A stretch of 64,000 nt of DNA, taken from the NCBI GenBank assembly GCA_002270565.1, contig NQMI01000007.1, positions 62,001-126,000 of the forward strand. Reading direction: 5' to 3'. The notes under the pieces are model-generated. The model was not told the origin of the DNA. It made no database searches and saw only the letters and a list, made by a program, of their open reading frames with translations. Within the stretch, counting starts at the first letter, position 1; every line of letters starts with the position of its first letter. Source of the DNA: Stenocarpella maydis. Lineage: Eukaryota; Ascomycota; Sordariomycetes; Diaporthales; Diaporthaceae. The translations under genes were made by a program, and so were the position numbers. Shown here one piece after another: positions 35,439 to 46,276 of the stretch.

Positions 35439-37877
35439 AGTGTGTCTGTGTGATGAATATACACTTTAATTTATATTTAGTTACTTGGAAAATTAAAATA
35501 TAGTTATCAAGTGTTTTTTTTTGTATTTAAATAGTATGTAACGTTATATAAAATCAAACATAACTTATTAAATAATTATAAACTCTTTATATGGTAATAA
35601 GCCTGTTATTATGGCCCGGTGAAGATGAAACATTTCCGTACCTAGGTAGACTCACCCCGCGCGATTATGTAGCAAGCAGAGATCCCAAGCACAAAACTAG
35701 TTACGGCACCTAGTAGTACTTCTGACAAACTCACATAGCACGTAGGACTGAGATGTGCTATGAAGACAGGGACCAACCTTCGGAGGTACATCAATGGCCT
35801 AATGTCAAGCGCTGGACCGCCGGGGTCCAGCAGACCTGAACAGACGCTTTTTCATTTGATACAAGGGTGAAACTACTAGGGAAAAGCAATTTGATTGATC
35901 AATGTTGATGCATGTCATAGAGTGAATTCGGAGGTCTGATTGCTATGACACTCAGGATGATGGCGAAACCCGTTCCGATGGACAGATAGAAATGCCGCAA
36001 ACCGCGGCTTGAGACCTCTGACTTGCATTTCCACATATTCCAGTGACTGAAGGATAGACGCCACATTGTCATTTGCCCATGTCACTGTGTTGTTGGTGCC
36101 GCAGCGAAGGTTTGTACCATGTTGCCGTACCTCAAGCACCCGGCGACAGATTTTACAGCTGTGTACCATACTTGGGTCGATGGATGCAAATAGAAACATG
36201 ACTCGGGCCAATCGGCAGTGATGATTCAGTGTTTGTTGATCGTCGCTGGTTTTGGCCTAGACAGCGACCTAGTGTAGGGTGGCATCGTGCCGTCGCCGAT
36301 GAATGACACGTGCTACACTGGATACATCAAGTAGTGCCAGGACTGGAGCCACGCTCCGACAGCAACTGCACGGTTTTTGGAGACGGGTGGGATGCGATTG
36401 TCATCAATTGGATACTCAGATGCCTGAGACCCTTGGGTGCTCGGAAGACCTGGGTGCGGCAGTAGTGTAAACACAAAACATTGATGGGATGGGTTTCGGC
36501 AACATTTCTGGAAGCCTTTGTTGGCAGAAGCGCAGCCGGCACTGAACAGTCCCTAGCCTAACATGCACGAAGAGTTGTGACGAACGTTTCCTCTGCCGGA
36601 TGGCTAAAGCCAAAATGCCCAAGATAGGCTGAGGTTGCCTCATTAGTCCTCCTAGGGAATTACTCCGGAGCGCGCGCGCCCACCTGCAACCCGGTCTTGG
36701 ACTCGGAGGTTGGGGCTGAGTGCAGGGCACCGCGAAATACGGTACAACTTAATCCCCAATAGCCTCCTCGCCTGCGTGGCCTTAGCGCGTGTGTATGGTT
36801 TCAAGCACAGCCAAGAAGCCTTTCGGTTGCCAACTTTTCGAGCAGAGTCTCCAGAGAAGCGCGAGACCAGCAATGGAGACTGCGGGGCCCCACAATCTGA
36901 GTGGATCGTTCTCCATGAGCGGCTTTCAGCGGATTGAAGCCACGGATGAGACGGAAGCCGAGGAGGTCATGCGGCGCAGGTAGCGTGGGAAGCAAAGCAT
37001 GCCGGGCGGTCATAACAAGGGCCGGCGGTGGTGCCGACATGGTGAGAGGGCCAGCAGTGCCAGACACAAGCACGTCAGGTCTGTGTCGGCTGCCCTTCAG
37101 CGTGCTGGTCGGCAGGCCATGGCGCAGTGATAAGGTCACGCTGCACTACATGATGCAGCATGGGCTTGTGCTGCAGCAACACTGCCTGGAGGGGGTCCAA
37201 GTTGAGCCTCAACCCGCCGATCGCCCGCAGGGAGGGCTTCGTGAGCCGCCCCCTTGGGCCACCATCTAGACGATGCGCCTCGTGGCCCAGAGCGGCCCTA
37301 GGTTTCCCAGCAGGTTTCCCAGCAGGTTTCCTAGCACCCCGCCCTCGTAACAACTACCCCCCGCCCCATCGCCGACTGGGTTTGACCAGAATAGGCGCAA
37401 GGGACTAGCGTTCATTCCAAGAGAAGTAGCCCAGCGGCGCCAAGGGTCCTGGTTGATTTCCCGCTGCGTTGGGACAACCCGACGTCTCTGCCGGGCGAGG
37501 GCGCTGGTGTTGGAACCCAGGGCGTGACTGTCAGCCTGCCAGGCGGGGCTTGCTCAACAACCGACTATTGGACGCGACTAACAGGCCCATTGAAGTCTAT
37601 CTCAGCGAAACCTAATGCCGTGAACCGTAGGCCGCAGCGCGCAGGCCGCCCCCGGAAATCTTGGTCCCGTGTCAGGGGAGCAGAAATTAACCCGGCGAGA
37701 TGCCTTATAGCACCCTGGCATCGCCTCCATATCTGGGACATGTCGTTGCCTGAGCCACCTGGTCTTTTTATCAACCCACCTCTGCGCCAGCGCGTCCGTA
37801 AGGCTCTCTACTCCTCCTCGACAGACGGAGTCAGCATCATTGTCACGCCGATTTGAGCACTCGAAACCCAGCCAGGG
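35147..37877. other. 2.7-kb intergenic region
   Basis: No gene recognised. It starts with the 3' end of the secreted-protein gene, then a TA/TG microsatellite and an AT-rich stretch to about 35.62 kb. From 35.7 to 37.8 kb the composition is mixed, with frames open on both strands but no motif. Near 37.31-37.34 kb CAGCAGGTTTCC-like units repeat three times. The right end is the promoter of the TRI12-type transporter. Confidence 0.5.
35393..35438. repeat. (TA)n(TG)n microsatellite
   Basis: About nine TA units run directly into about fourteen TG units, with degenerate TG repeats beyond. It is followed by about 170 bp of AT-rich DNA. Confidence 0.9.
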
Positions 37878-40089
37878 ATGGAGATGGACGAGATCCGGGG
37901 CCACGGCCATGACGGGAAGGGCCCGCAAGTTGCCCATGTTGACAACAAAGGGGACCCGGAGCGCCCTAGCACAGGCAGCGAGCGACGCGCTGGGCAGCAG
38001 CTTCAGATGGGGCTGGACGACCCGGAGCCGCGAGTCTCGTTGTCGACGATACTGGCCGTCTTTGTCAGTCAACCCTGTTGGGACAGACAAGTTTACCATT
38101 GGGGGCTTGACACTAATACCGGGGGTGCCAAACAGTTTATGGGCCTCTCCTATGTACCCGCTATCAGCGCCGGGCTACTGCTTCCCACCGGCATCTTGCA
38201 ACAGATCGGCCAGCAACTGGGCGACACCGAGAACATCATATGGATCCCTGGTGGGTGGTCTGTCGCCTCAGCCGTTGCATTCTCCATCGCAGGTGGTCTC
38301 AGTGATGTGTTCGGCCGCCGCTGGGTGCTTATGGCTGGTCAGCTCTTGACCTTGATCGGCGGCGTAAGTCTAGGTCTGGTTGCCACGAGCACAGCTCCCG
38401 TGCTGACGAGTTCAGATAATTGCTGCTGTTGCAAACACAACCCTACAGGTTGCTGCAGGCTCCACAATCATGTAGGCAACCTGGAGGGGGGCTGCCGTCT
38501 ATTCCAGGGTTGTCAGTACTTGCTAACCGGGAATAGCGGATTCGGTGCTGGCACTATCTTCGTCGGATATCCTGGAATCTCAGAGCTGCTTCCCAACAAA
38601 TATCGGTATGATGACAGGCAGCCATGAAGCTCCGTCGATGCGAGTACTGACGCTGAACAGCGGCATTGGCCTCGGCTGGACCGAATTCTGCATCAACGTG
38701 CCCTGGGGTTGTCTCAGTGTGTACCTTGCTACCCAACTCCTGATACACGCTACATGGCGATGGTGCTTCTACAGTATGGCCTCACCCTCCCCTGGAATGC
38801 CTCGTTCGCGTAACCTAACCACTGTCTGTCAGTCGCTATCATCTATGCCGTGATCTGTATCGCCGGGACTTTCGTCTGCTACTTCCCGCCCTCTCGCCCT
38901 CAGCACGACTACGAGAAGTCCCGATGGCAGGAGTTCAAGGAACTCGATTTCATCGGCCTCGCCCTCTTCACCGCCGGCCTGTGCATCTTCCTGGTGGGAA
39001 TGACCGACCTCGGGCACACCAACTACTCGGTGACTGTGGTCGCCACCACGATCCCCATCGGAGCGGTCATGTTCATCGGCAGCTTCTGGTACGACTTCAC
39101 CGTACCGAAGAACCCCATCTTCCCGCTTAAGCTTTTTACCATGTTCCGCGAGTATACCGTGCACATCATCATCATGTTCATCTCCGGCATGGTCTGGCAA
39201 GCCATGGTCACCCTTGCCCCACAGATCACCCTGTACGCCTTTACGAATGATCCGGTCGAGATTGGAGTCGTCATGATTCCCGCCACCATGTCTGGTATTC
39301 TTGGGGGGTGGCTCATCCCATCCTTCGTCCATAAAATCAAGCACATCCGATATCAGATCATCTTTGCGCTGCTGCTGCAGTGCGCATTCACCGCCAGCTA
39401 TGCTGCAGTTGTCCCATCAAACAAGATGGCGTGGAGTGCGATGCAGCTGTTTGGGCAGAGCTGTTTCACGTGAGTACCCTTACAATATACCCTTTGCATG
39501 CAGTCTCCGCACCCATAACCATCCACACCTGGAAATATCTAACCAGTTAAATAGATGGGTGACCACGCTTGCATACGTTTCTACCGGCCTCTACGTCCCG
39601 GTTGAAGAGCTAGGCGTCAGTGCTGGCCTGCTGGGGACCTTCCGCTCAGCAGGAGGCTCAGTGGGCAACGCCATCTTCAGCACCATCATGACGTCCGTCG
39701 CCAACAAGAACCTGGGCAACAACCTCGCCGGGGCCGCCGTCGGCGCGGGATTTGACCCCGCAAACATGGGCGCGCTCATCCCGGCCGTCATCCAGAACGC
39801 CGTCGGCGTGCCGTTCGCATTCGACTCCGTCCCCGGTGCTACGCCGGCCGTCATCGCTGCCACTGGCGCCGCATTCAAGGAGACATACTCCAGCGCGTTC
39901 AGGATGGTCTGCTTTGCCACAATCCCCTTCTGCATTCTGGCTACTTCTGTGGCCCTCTGGGTCAAGGACCCATCGCATCTGTTGAACAACCATGTTGCTG
40001 TCCAGCAGGAGAAGGAGGTTCTGTCTGGAGTGCAGCGCCGCCCAGAGGCCGTGACTGGTAAGCGGGTTGACGAAAGTGACCAAATCTAG
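37878..40089 (+). CDS. MFS transporter, TRI12 (fungal efflux pump) family
   Basis: Fourteen-helix-type MFS exporter of the family that includes trichothecene efflux pumps and siderophore-type transporters. Seven predicted exons, 37878-38063, 38136-38363, 38416-38471, 38537-38605, 38661-38773, 38833-39469 and 39555-40089, give 607 residues. Family motifs: ISAGLLLPTGILQQIGQQLG, then ENIIWIPGGWSVASAVAFSI, AGGLSDVFGRRWVLMAGQL, GFGAGTIFVGYPGISELLPN, GLGWTEFCINVPWG and FRSAGGSVGNAIFSTI in the C-terminal half. The N-terminus is a hydrophilic, Asp/Gly-rich cytosolic tail of about 55 residues. Two decayed transcription-factor genes follow it. TRI12-type pumps often export metabolites or toxins, but no biosynthetic gene lies next to this one, so the substrate is unknown. 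Confidence 0.9.
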
Positions 40090-40525
40090 ACCCCTTTGTT
40101 GTGGCAGGTGGCTGCCACGGGGTCACTGGACCACAAGAGATTGGTGAGCAATGCGAAGAAGATGGCAGCGCTATATATTGTCTCTTGAGCGCTCTGGCAT
40201 GGACATGTACATTGGGGTTTAATGCAACATTGAGAAAAGCTTTGAGAGCCGCCGTACGTACGAATCATATCCAGCAATATCAGTTTTCTTAAGTAGCAGC
40301 CGTACTTGTGGTCAGGAAACATAGTGATGAGCGGCCTGCCTGAGCGTGCACCTTTCCGCAATACTAGTCTCCTCCCGCCCCTTGCAATATCGCTCTTGAG
40401 CCCGTGCCAGAGGACTAGTGACCCACAACCTGTCTGGCATTGGGATAAAAGCTTAGCACAGGCTTTGCTAAAGCTTAGTTTTCAAGCATAGTTGTCCCGC
40501 ACGGCTCAAGGTCTCATCCTGTTGG

Positions 40526-40973
40526 TTGACAGGTCTCGAAAGAAACGACAGCTACATGTTCAGCCTCGAAGATCCGAGTTACTTCATGAACTCCGTTGCC
40601 TCCCCCCCCCCCCCNNNCCCCCGTGCAAATGCTCTCACAACTTCGGCATCTCCATTACTTGGAGCCATGCCGCAGGATAGGGGAGCTCGCCATCGACCCG
40701 CAACCGGTGACTATCGGGGCTTACAAGCTCGGCAGGGGCCTCGAGGCGCAGGTGGCGGCACACTTGGTGCTGGGGAAGCTGCAAAGCTTGGGGGGGGGTT
40801 GGCTGCTGGACAGGCTGCTGGCGCGGATGGAGGAGTCGAACATGGCGGTTGGTTCAAAAAACGTGAGCAGTCCTGAGGCGTTGTCTTTGCGCGAGGTTGG
40901 CCTGCTCCAGGTTATTCGGGAGAGAGTTGCGGATTGCCTAAGTTGTCAGATTGGGAGGTACGTGGGGATGTGA
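40526..40973 (+). pseudogene. C-terminal fragment of a fungal Zn2Cys6-type regulator
   Basis: The plus-strand frame ending at 40973 reads like the tail of fungal C6 regulators of the AflR-like type: QLRHLHYLEPCRR, then IDPQPVTIGAYKLGRGLEAQV and AAHLVLGKLQSLGGGWLLDRLLARM. Upstream, NDSYMFSLEDPSYFMNSV is in another frame across a C run containing three ambiguous bases (40615-40617), so the frame break may be an assembly fault. No DNA-binding N-terminus lies upstream before the transporter gene. I infer a truncated regulator gene. It is tail-to-tail with the next decayed regulator. Confidence 0.5.
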
Positions 40974-41167
40974 TCTCTGGATTGTAGTTTCGAGTACACT
41001 AGCCGAGCCTTAACTCGGTAGAGATCGTTGGTTGACACTTTTACCTTGCCGTTTTGGCTGTTTCACTGGTCGGAATGAGTCCCTTATGATTGCCATAACC
41101 CCAGAATTGTGTAAATAGCACTGTCCAGCAGGTTGGTATAGGGAAGCGCGTTGCATTCATCCAGAGG

Positions 41168-42922
41168 TTAAAGGAAACTTGCAGTCCATGCCATGTCTTC
41201 TACCCCAAACAGACAGCTATCAAGGTCAATTCCCAGGTCCTGGAACACATACTGGAAATCTTCGCTGGCAAAGGGCTCATCGCAGCCGACAAGGGGCTCA
41301 ACACTGGCCCTGGGCCGGTTAGTACCGCGAACACGCGATGCCACCACATGATGCTGCCGAGGTTGGCGCCTGACTTGTGCTCTTTGTCGACGAGTTCTGT
41401 CATTTTCTGCGCATTTTCAATACAGAGCACGGCGCAGTCTCGCAAGACCTTGTCCTTTAGGCCATTTACCGCCGATTGGCCTGATGAACAATACCGAGCA
41501 AGCATGGGCTTGAAAAGAACAATGCGGGAATGAAACAGGCTGATAAATTTGAGGTCAGCATAGTCTAGATTTCCCATCTATTTCGCACAACTCGGCACGG
41601 GGGTCGTCCTTACCGGAGGCGGAGAAGTACGGCTTGTCTATAAACAACACTTCCTGTTCCGGGTATCTGCTTTCCCTGGAAGCCTTCAAGTCTCAGGCCC
41701 GAGGGTAGGCTTGTCTCTCACTTGACAATGGACTCCTCAAACTCCATGGCAGTGCCGATTCCACCGTCATTTCATCGACCATTGTGGGGATTGGCGAGTG
41801 CGTTGAACTCTGGATTATGTGAGAGCACAGCGCGATTGGCGATCTCATAGAGATCTAGTGTCTTGTTAAAATAGGCATCTTCTTGTGGATTGCCTTCCCC
41901 AAGTTGCTCAGTGCTACTGACGCTGGGTGTCATGAGAGGAATGGTTGAAACTCGCCCAGGCGCCCACGAGATACTTCTGCTTCATTTTTAGCCCGGTCCA
42001 GTTTGATGCCGCCTGTGATGATTACCAGGGCCAGTATGGGCTGAGTACATACCTATCCATGAAGAAAAAACACTGCCAAAGCCTATGCCTCTGAGCAGCG
42101 GGCGTGTCGCCGTGGCCGGCAGCAGCGTGTGGCGCATCCAACCCACGGCTCTGCGCTGCGCGGACGGCAATCCCGACAGACATCCAAGTCTGGTGTGAGT
42201 GATGTGTGCACTGGAGATATCGGCTGAGCAACATACACTGCACTGCCTCTGCCGAAGCAGGCTCCCAGACGATTGCCTCGGGACGGAGCAGCGCCCACGC
42301 GCGGTGGAAATAAGTCCTGCTCGTCTCCTCCCTGAGCTCGGGCGCCATAGAGTCCTGCAGCTGTGTCGTCAACGCAAAGATGGCGTCCAGCGTGCTCAGT
42401 AGAATGCGCCCGGCGGCGAAAGAGAGGGCGTCCCCAGACTTGCCCGCAAAAAGAGCCTGGTAAGACGGCAAGAGGCTCCTCTTATCGACGAATGGCTCCA
42501 GTGGCTGTATATACGTCCAATAGATGTTGATGAGATTATCGGCCTCCTCCTGAGTTGGCAAGACATTTTGGATCCCTGGTAGCTGACTTCTGGGCGGCCG
42601 AGGAGCCCGAACAGGGGCACGTCGGCCTCTCTGCGGACGGAGACCCCAGTTTCGTCGTCACGGCCGCGTTGATGTCTCTCGCGAATCTCCCCAAGAGAGG
42701 ACCTGGAGTGACACTACCGCACTGCTCAGACGCGACCAATGCATCTGGACCGCTCAAATCGCCATGGCATGACACTGAGGGCCCCTTTGAGTATGAGGGC
42801 CCCGCGGGTGCCTCAGCCGGTGCGGCAGCTACCCCTTGATAAGAACAGTTCCCCAGTCTTGCCTGAGCTTTGGTCTTGGTAAGGCAGCTACTGCAGGCTG
42901 TTTTCACGGTTAGCGGATGCAT
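41168..42922 (-). pseudogene. Decayed Zn2Cys6 transcription factor (fungal-specific TF domain)
   Basis: Reading from the ATG at 42922, MHPLTVKTACSSCLTKTK is the start of a zinc cluster, and CSYQGV a few residues later is its normal end, but the central cysteines are absent, so the C6 cluster cannot form. The fungal-specific TF domain follows: LPTQEEADNLINIYWTYIQP, then WQCFFFMDR, then DLYEIANRAVLSHNPEFN and LLFRPFLARFC-like text (VLFKPMLARYC), and LCIENAQKMTELV. A late segment ends at TAA 41170-41168. The segments change frame where only 30-40 bases separate them, too short for fungal introns (near 41.31 and 41.60 kb). I infer a pseudogene; heavy sequencing error is the alternative. Its 5' end faces the DHA1 transporter, a common regulator-pump arrangement. 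Confidence 0.6.
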
Positions 42923-43663
42923 ACTGCTTGCCAAGCATATGTATAGTACAGTTCAAGAATGAGACACACTGTATGGTTAGAGCTTGGCAGGCTGTTATCT
43001 TGCAGGTGCTCAAGTGAAGTGATAGATCGACTTCGCAGACCTTCTTGTCATTGCTTCCTCTTTCTCAAACTAACTTACCGGGACGCCTGCCGTCGCACTT
43101 GACCTTCTTTTCCCTGCAATTCTGGCACGAAACGGCCACCTTCACTCTCTTTCCGATGCTGCGCGGAGCGGCCGCCTCCGAGCCTGACGGCGGCATTGTC
43201 GGATGGTGCTGTCTTCGTTACTTATTCCAGGATCAGGAAACGTCCTGGGAAAAAAAGAAGAACAATCATTAGTTGACGAAGTAAAGTATTTTTGTCACAG
43301 TCCTTGGCGTCAGCAACATATGTTTGAAAACGAGCCGTTGATACTGCTTACGTATGTGCGAGGAACTTCTTCGGCTCCCAAATTGGAATCTCGGAACGCC
43401 CTTTTCTGTAATGCGTTTGTGGGGTCGTGCCGTAAGAACTAACCAATCACCTCTCAATCTACCCGAGGCTGCATATTGTCCCCCTTCTGCTTTTCGGAAC
43501 CACAGCCAGTATTGGTGACCAATATTTAGCCAAAGCCATCCTCCCGTGACTGCGTATGGAGTGCGACACGAGGATTTCAAATATTCCCTTTGCTACAGGG
43601 CTGTGTTGACATATCAATTGATCGATATTTTCTTTCCCAGTCTTTCAACAATAATCCCCCAGC
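42923..43663. other. Divergent region between decayed regulator and DHA1 transporter
   Basis: About 740 bp with no gene. It would have held the promoters of both the regulator and the transporter. Confidence 0.5.
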
Positions 43664-45333
43664 ATGGCGAAGGAAAGCATCCCAAAGTCGTTCGCTTCCG
43701 ATGAGCAAAACTCCTACCAGGGGAGTGGGACAACTGATGATCCTTTCGTTGTCGAGTGGCTCCCTCTTGATCCGCAAAATCCCATGTATGCCAAAGAACA
43801 CATCATATACAATAAAGCCAAGTCAGCGTTGTTCTTATCCCACTGATTCATATGGTATCTAGGAACTTTTCCCCTTCCAAGAAGTGGTCCATCACCTCAG
43901 TGGTTACTTTATTCATCCTAGCCATCACTCTGACGTCCTCGGCATACTCCGGGTCCGCCAGTGTCCTCTTGGCCGAATTCAACACCAGCAGGGAGCTAAT
44001 ATCCCTCGGGGTCAGCCTCTTCGTCCTGGGCTTTGCCATAGGCCCGGCGTGCTGGACGCCTTTATCTGAGATTTATGGGCGCCGGATCTTGTTCATAACC
44101 ACGCATGCCGTCGTCATGGCCTTTGTCGCCGCCTCAGCTGAAGCCAACTCGATTGGGTCCTTTTTGGTGTTTCGATTCCTAGCTGGCACTTTTGGGGCTT
44201 CGCCCATGACCAACTCTGGTTGTGTCATAGCCGATCTGTTTCCTCCCTCCGAGCGAGGAATTGCCTTGTCCATCTTCGCAGCAGCTCCTTTTATGGTACT
44301 ATACGATTTGCCCCCTTTCAACTAAGGCTTTTATTTTTCGTCTTCCTTGAGCTGACTTCTCGCTTCTCGAAAAAAGCCTGTTCTAGGTCCAATCCTCGGG
44401 GGCTATGTGACAATCTATGCAGGCTGGCGGTGGGTGGAGGCAGTCTGTGCTATACTCATCGCCGTGGTGTGGATCATCAGCACACTATTCGTTCCCGAGA
44501 CATACGGCCCAGTGATGATCAGGCGCCGGGTCGCGAGCCTGACGAAGACCACAGGAAAGACATATATCAGTATCCTCGACAAGAACAAGCCGAACTTACG
44601 GCCCTCCGAAGTCCTCAAGCGAACGCTCGCCCGCCCCTGGGTCATTCTCTTCAGCGATCCGATCGTCCTGATCGCCTCGACGCACATGGCCATCCTCTAC
44701 GGAACGATATACATGTTTCTGGGCGCATTCAGCATTGTATACGAGCAAGATCGCGGCTGGGGCGCCGGGACAGGTGGGCTCTCCTTCCTCGGCCTCGCAG
44801 TCGGCATGTTGTGTGGTCTCGTCTACACCATCTCCGACAACAGACGGTACTCCAAGCTCGGCACCCGTGCTACGCCAGAGTCCCGCCTTCCGCCGGGGAT
44901 GGTCGGCGCCGTGGCGTTGCCAATCGGCATGTTCTGCTTTGCCTGGACAAACGGCCCAGACATCCACTGGGCCGTCAGCATAGTACTGTCCGCCCCCTTC
45001 GGCTTCGGATGTGTCGGGGTATTTCCTTCATGTTTCAACTTACCCATGGACAGCTACACCGTCTATGCAGCTTCGGTACTTGCGGCTAGCGCCATGCTGC
45101 GGTCATGCTTCGGCGCTGCTTTCCCGCTGTTCGTGGCTCAGATGTACGCTGTGTTAGGCATCCACTGGGCGAGTTCTATACCAGCATTCTTGACAGTGGC
45201 TTGCTTGCCTTTTCCTTTTATCATGTACGAGTTTGGAAGCGCTGTCAGGTCAAGATGCAAGTATGCTCAGGAGGCTGCTGAAGTCATGGCGCGCCTCCGG
45301 GCCCAGAGTCCGCCTCCGGGGCAAGGATTATGA
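43664..45333 (+). CDS. MFS drug:proton antiporter (DHA1-type multidrug transporter)
   Basis: Twelve-helix MFS exporter of the fungal DHA1 group (relatives move polyamines, azoles and other small molecules). Three predicted exons, 43664-43785, 43863-44295 and 44377-45333, give 503 residues. The N-terminus holds the usual DDPFVVEWLPLDPQNPM box, followed by NFSPSKKWSITSVVTLF at helix 1. Further motifs: AEFNTSRELISLGVSLFVLG, SEIYGRRILF (loop 2-3), FLVFRFLAGTFGASP, and the antiporter motif PVLGPILGGY, which spans the second splice junction. The second acceptor is AAAAAG at 44376; using the TTCTAG a few bases later would shift the frame. PETYGPVMIRRR ends the first half. The substrate is unknown. 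Confidence 0.92.
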
Positions 45334-45903
45334 GACGAGCAGAATACTCGCCAGCACATACGTAAAATATCATTCTATAGACGGATTTTTTTTTTTTACT
45401 GCATTTACACTTATCATGTCTACAATTGAATAGACTAACTTAGACGAGGAGTGAAGATTCTAGTCTATGGTTCTCCTTTTTGAGATGATCGGAATAGGGA
45501 AAGCCTAGCCTTACTTGGCATAAATCGCAGTTAAGGCGAATGGTTTCGTGTGGGGTTTCCTCCTCCGTGAGGGAATGAATATAAGCAGTGAATAGATAGT
45601 GGTCTGCGCGCTGTATCTTCAGCAAGGTCGCATGCTACCCGACTACTCGCCTAGATAGTCGAGATGTGGGCTGGGGATGAATGCTTAGACTCCTTGCCTA
45701 CTCTCTTATGAAACTGAGTGTGACAATATAGTGATGAGATAGTTCTTTGTGGGTTATGAGAGCAGGGCTGCTATTTCCAGGAACTGAGGGGCTCGGAAAC
45801 GTGTTGAATAATACCATCACGGACATAGGAGTGCACGTTGAGTTTCGTGGCATTCAGTGAGGCAAGCCATTGGACGCTTTTGACACTGGCTGCAAGCCAG
45901 TTA

Positions 45904-46238
45904 ACGTCCGCCAACCCAGCTTTTCAGGACCTCCCACCCAGTACAAGGAACTAAGCATACAGCCTATTATTTTTTTTTTTTACTTCCCTCTTAATTACCC
46001 GCCCCAAAGCCCCCGGGCCATTAACGCGCCCCGAAGCCCCTCCACGTGTCCAGGGAAAGGGCCCTCTACACGCCAAGAAGGCCTTCGCGGAGGAGCTCGC
46101 TCTGGGCCAGTGTGGGGGGGGGGGGTGGTTTAGGACAGGGTAATTCAGAGGGCTCTGGAGGTATAAGAATCTATAGTAGGCTGCACGCTTATTGCTTGTA
46201 CTAGGTGGTCAAACGGGGAAAAGCTGGTGGGCGGACGT
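45904..46238. mobile_element. Miniature inverted-repeat element, copy 1
   Basis: A 335-bp non-coding segment whose ends are inverted copies: the left begins ACGTCCGCCAACCCAGCTTT, and the right, reverse-complemented, begins ACGTCCGCCCACCAGCTTTT. Inside are a T run (about 45970-45982), GC-rich short palindromes such as GGGCCC and a G run near 46114. Parts align with the element at 52949-53260, so the two are related copies. It has no transposase and would depend on another element. It ends 38 bp before the Fot1-like transposon. Confidence 0.65.
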
Positions 46239-46276
46239 GAATTGGGTGTGCGCAACCAGTGAACTACTAGCTATTA

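Noticed and set aside
37300..37345. Triple CAGCAGGTTTCC-like repeat considered as a coding repeat
   Set aside because: Only three imperfect copies, in no supported gene.
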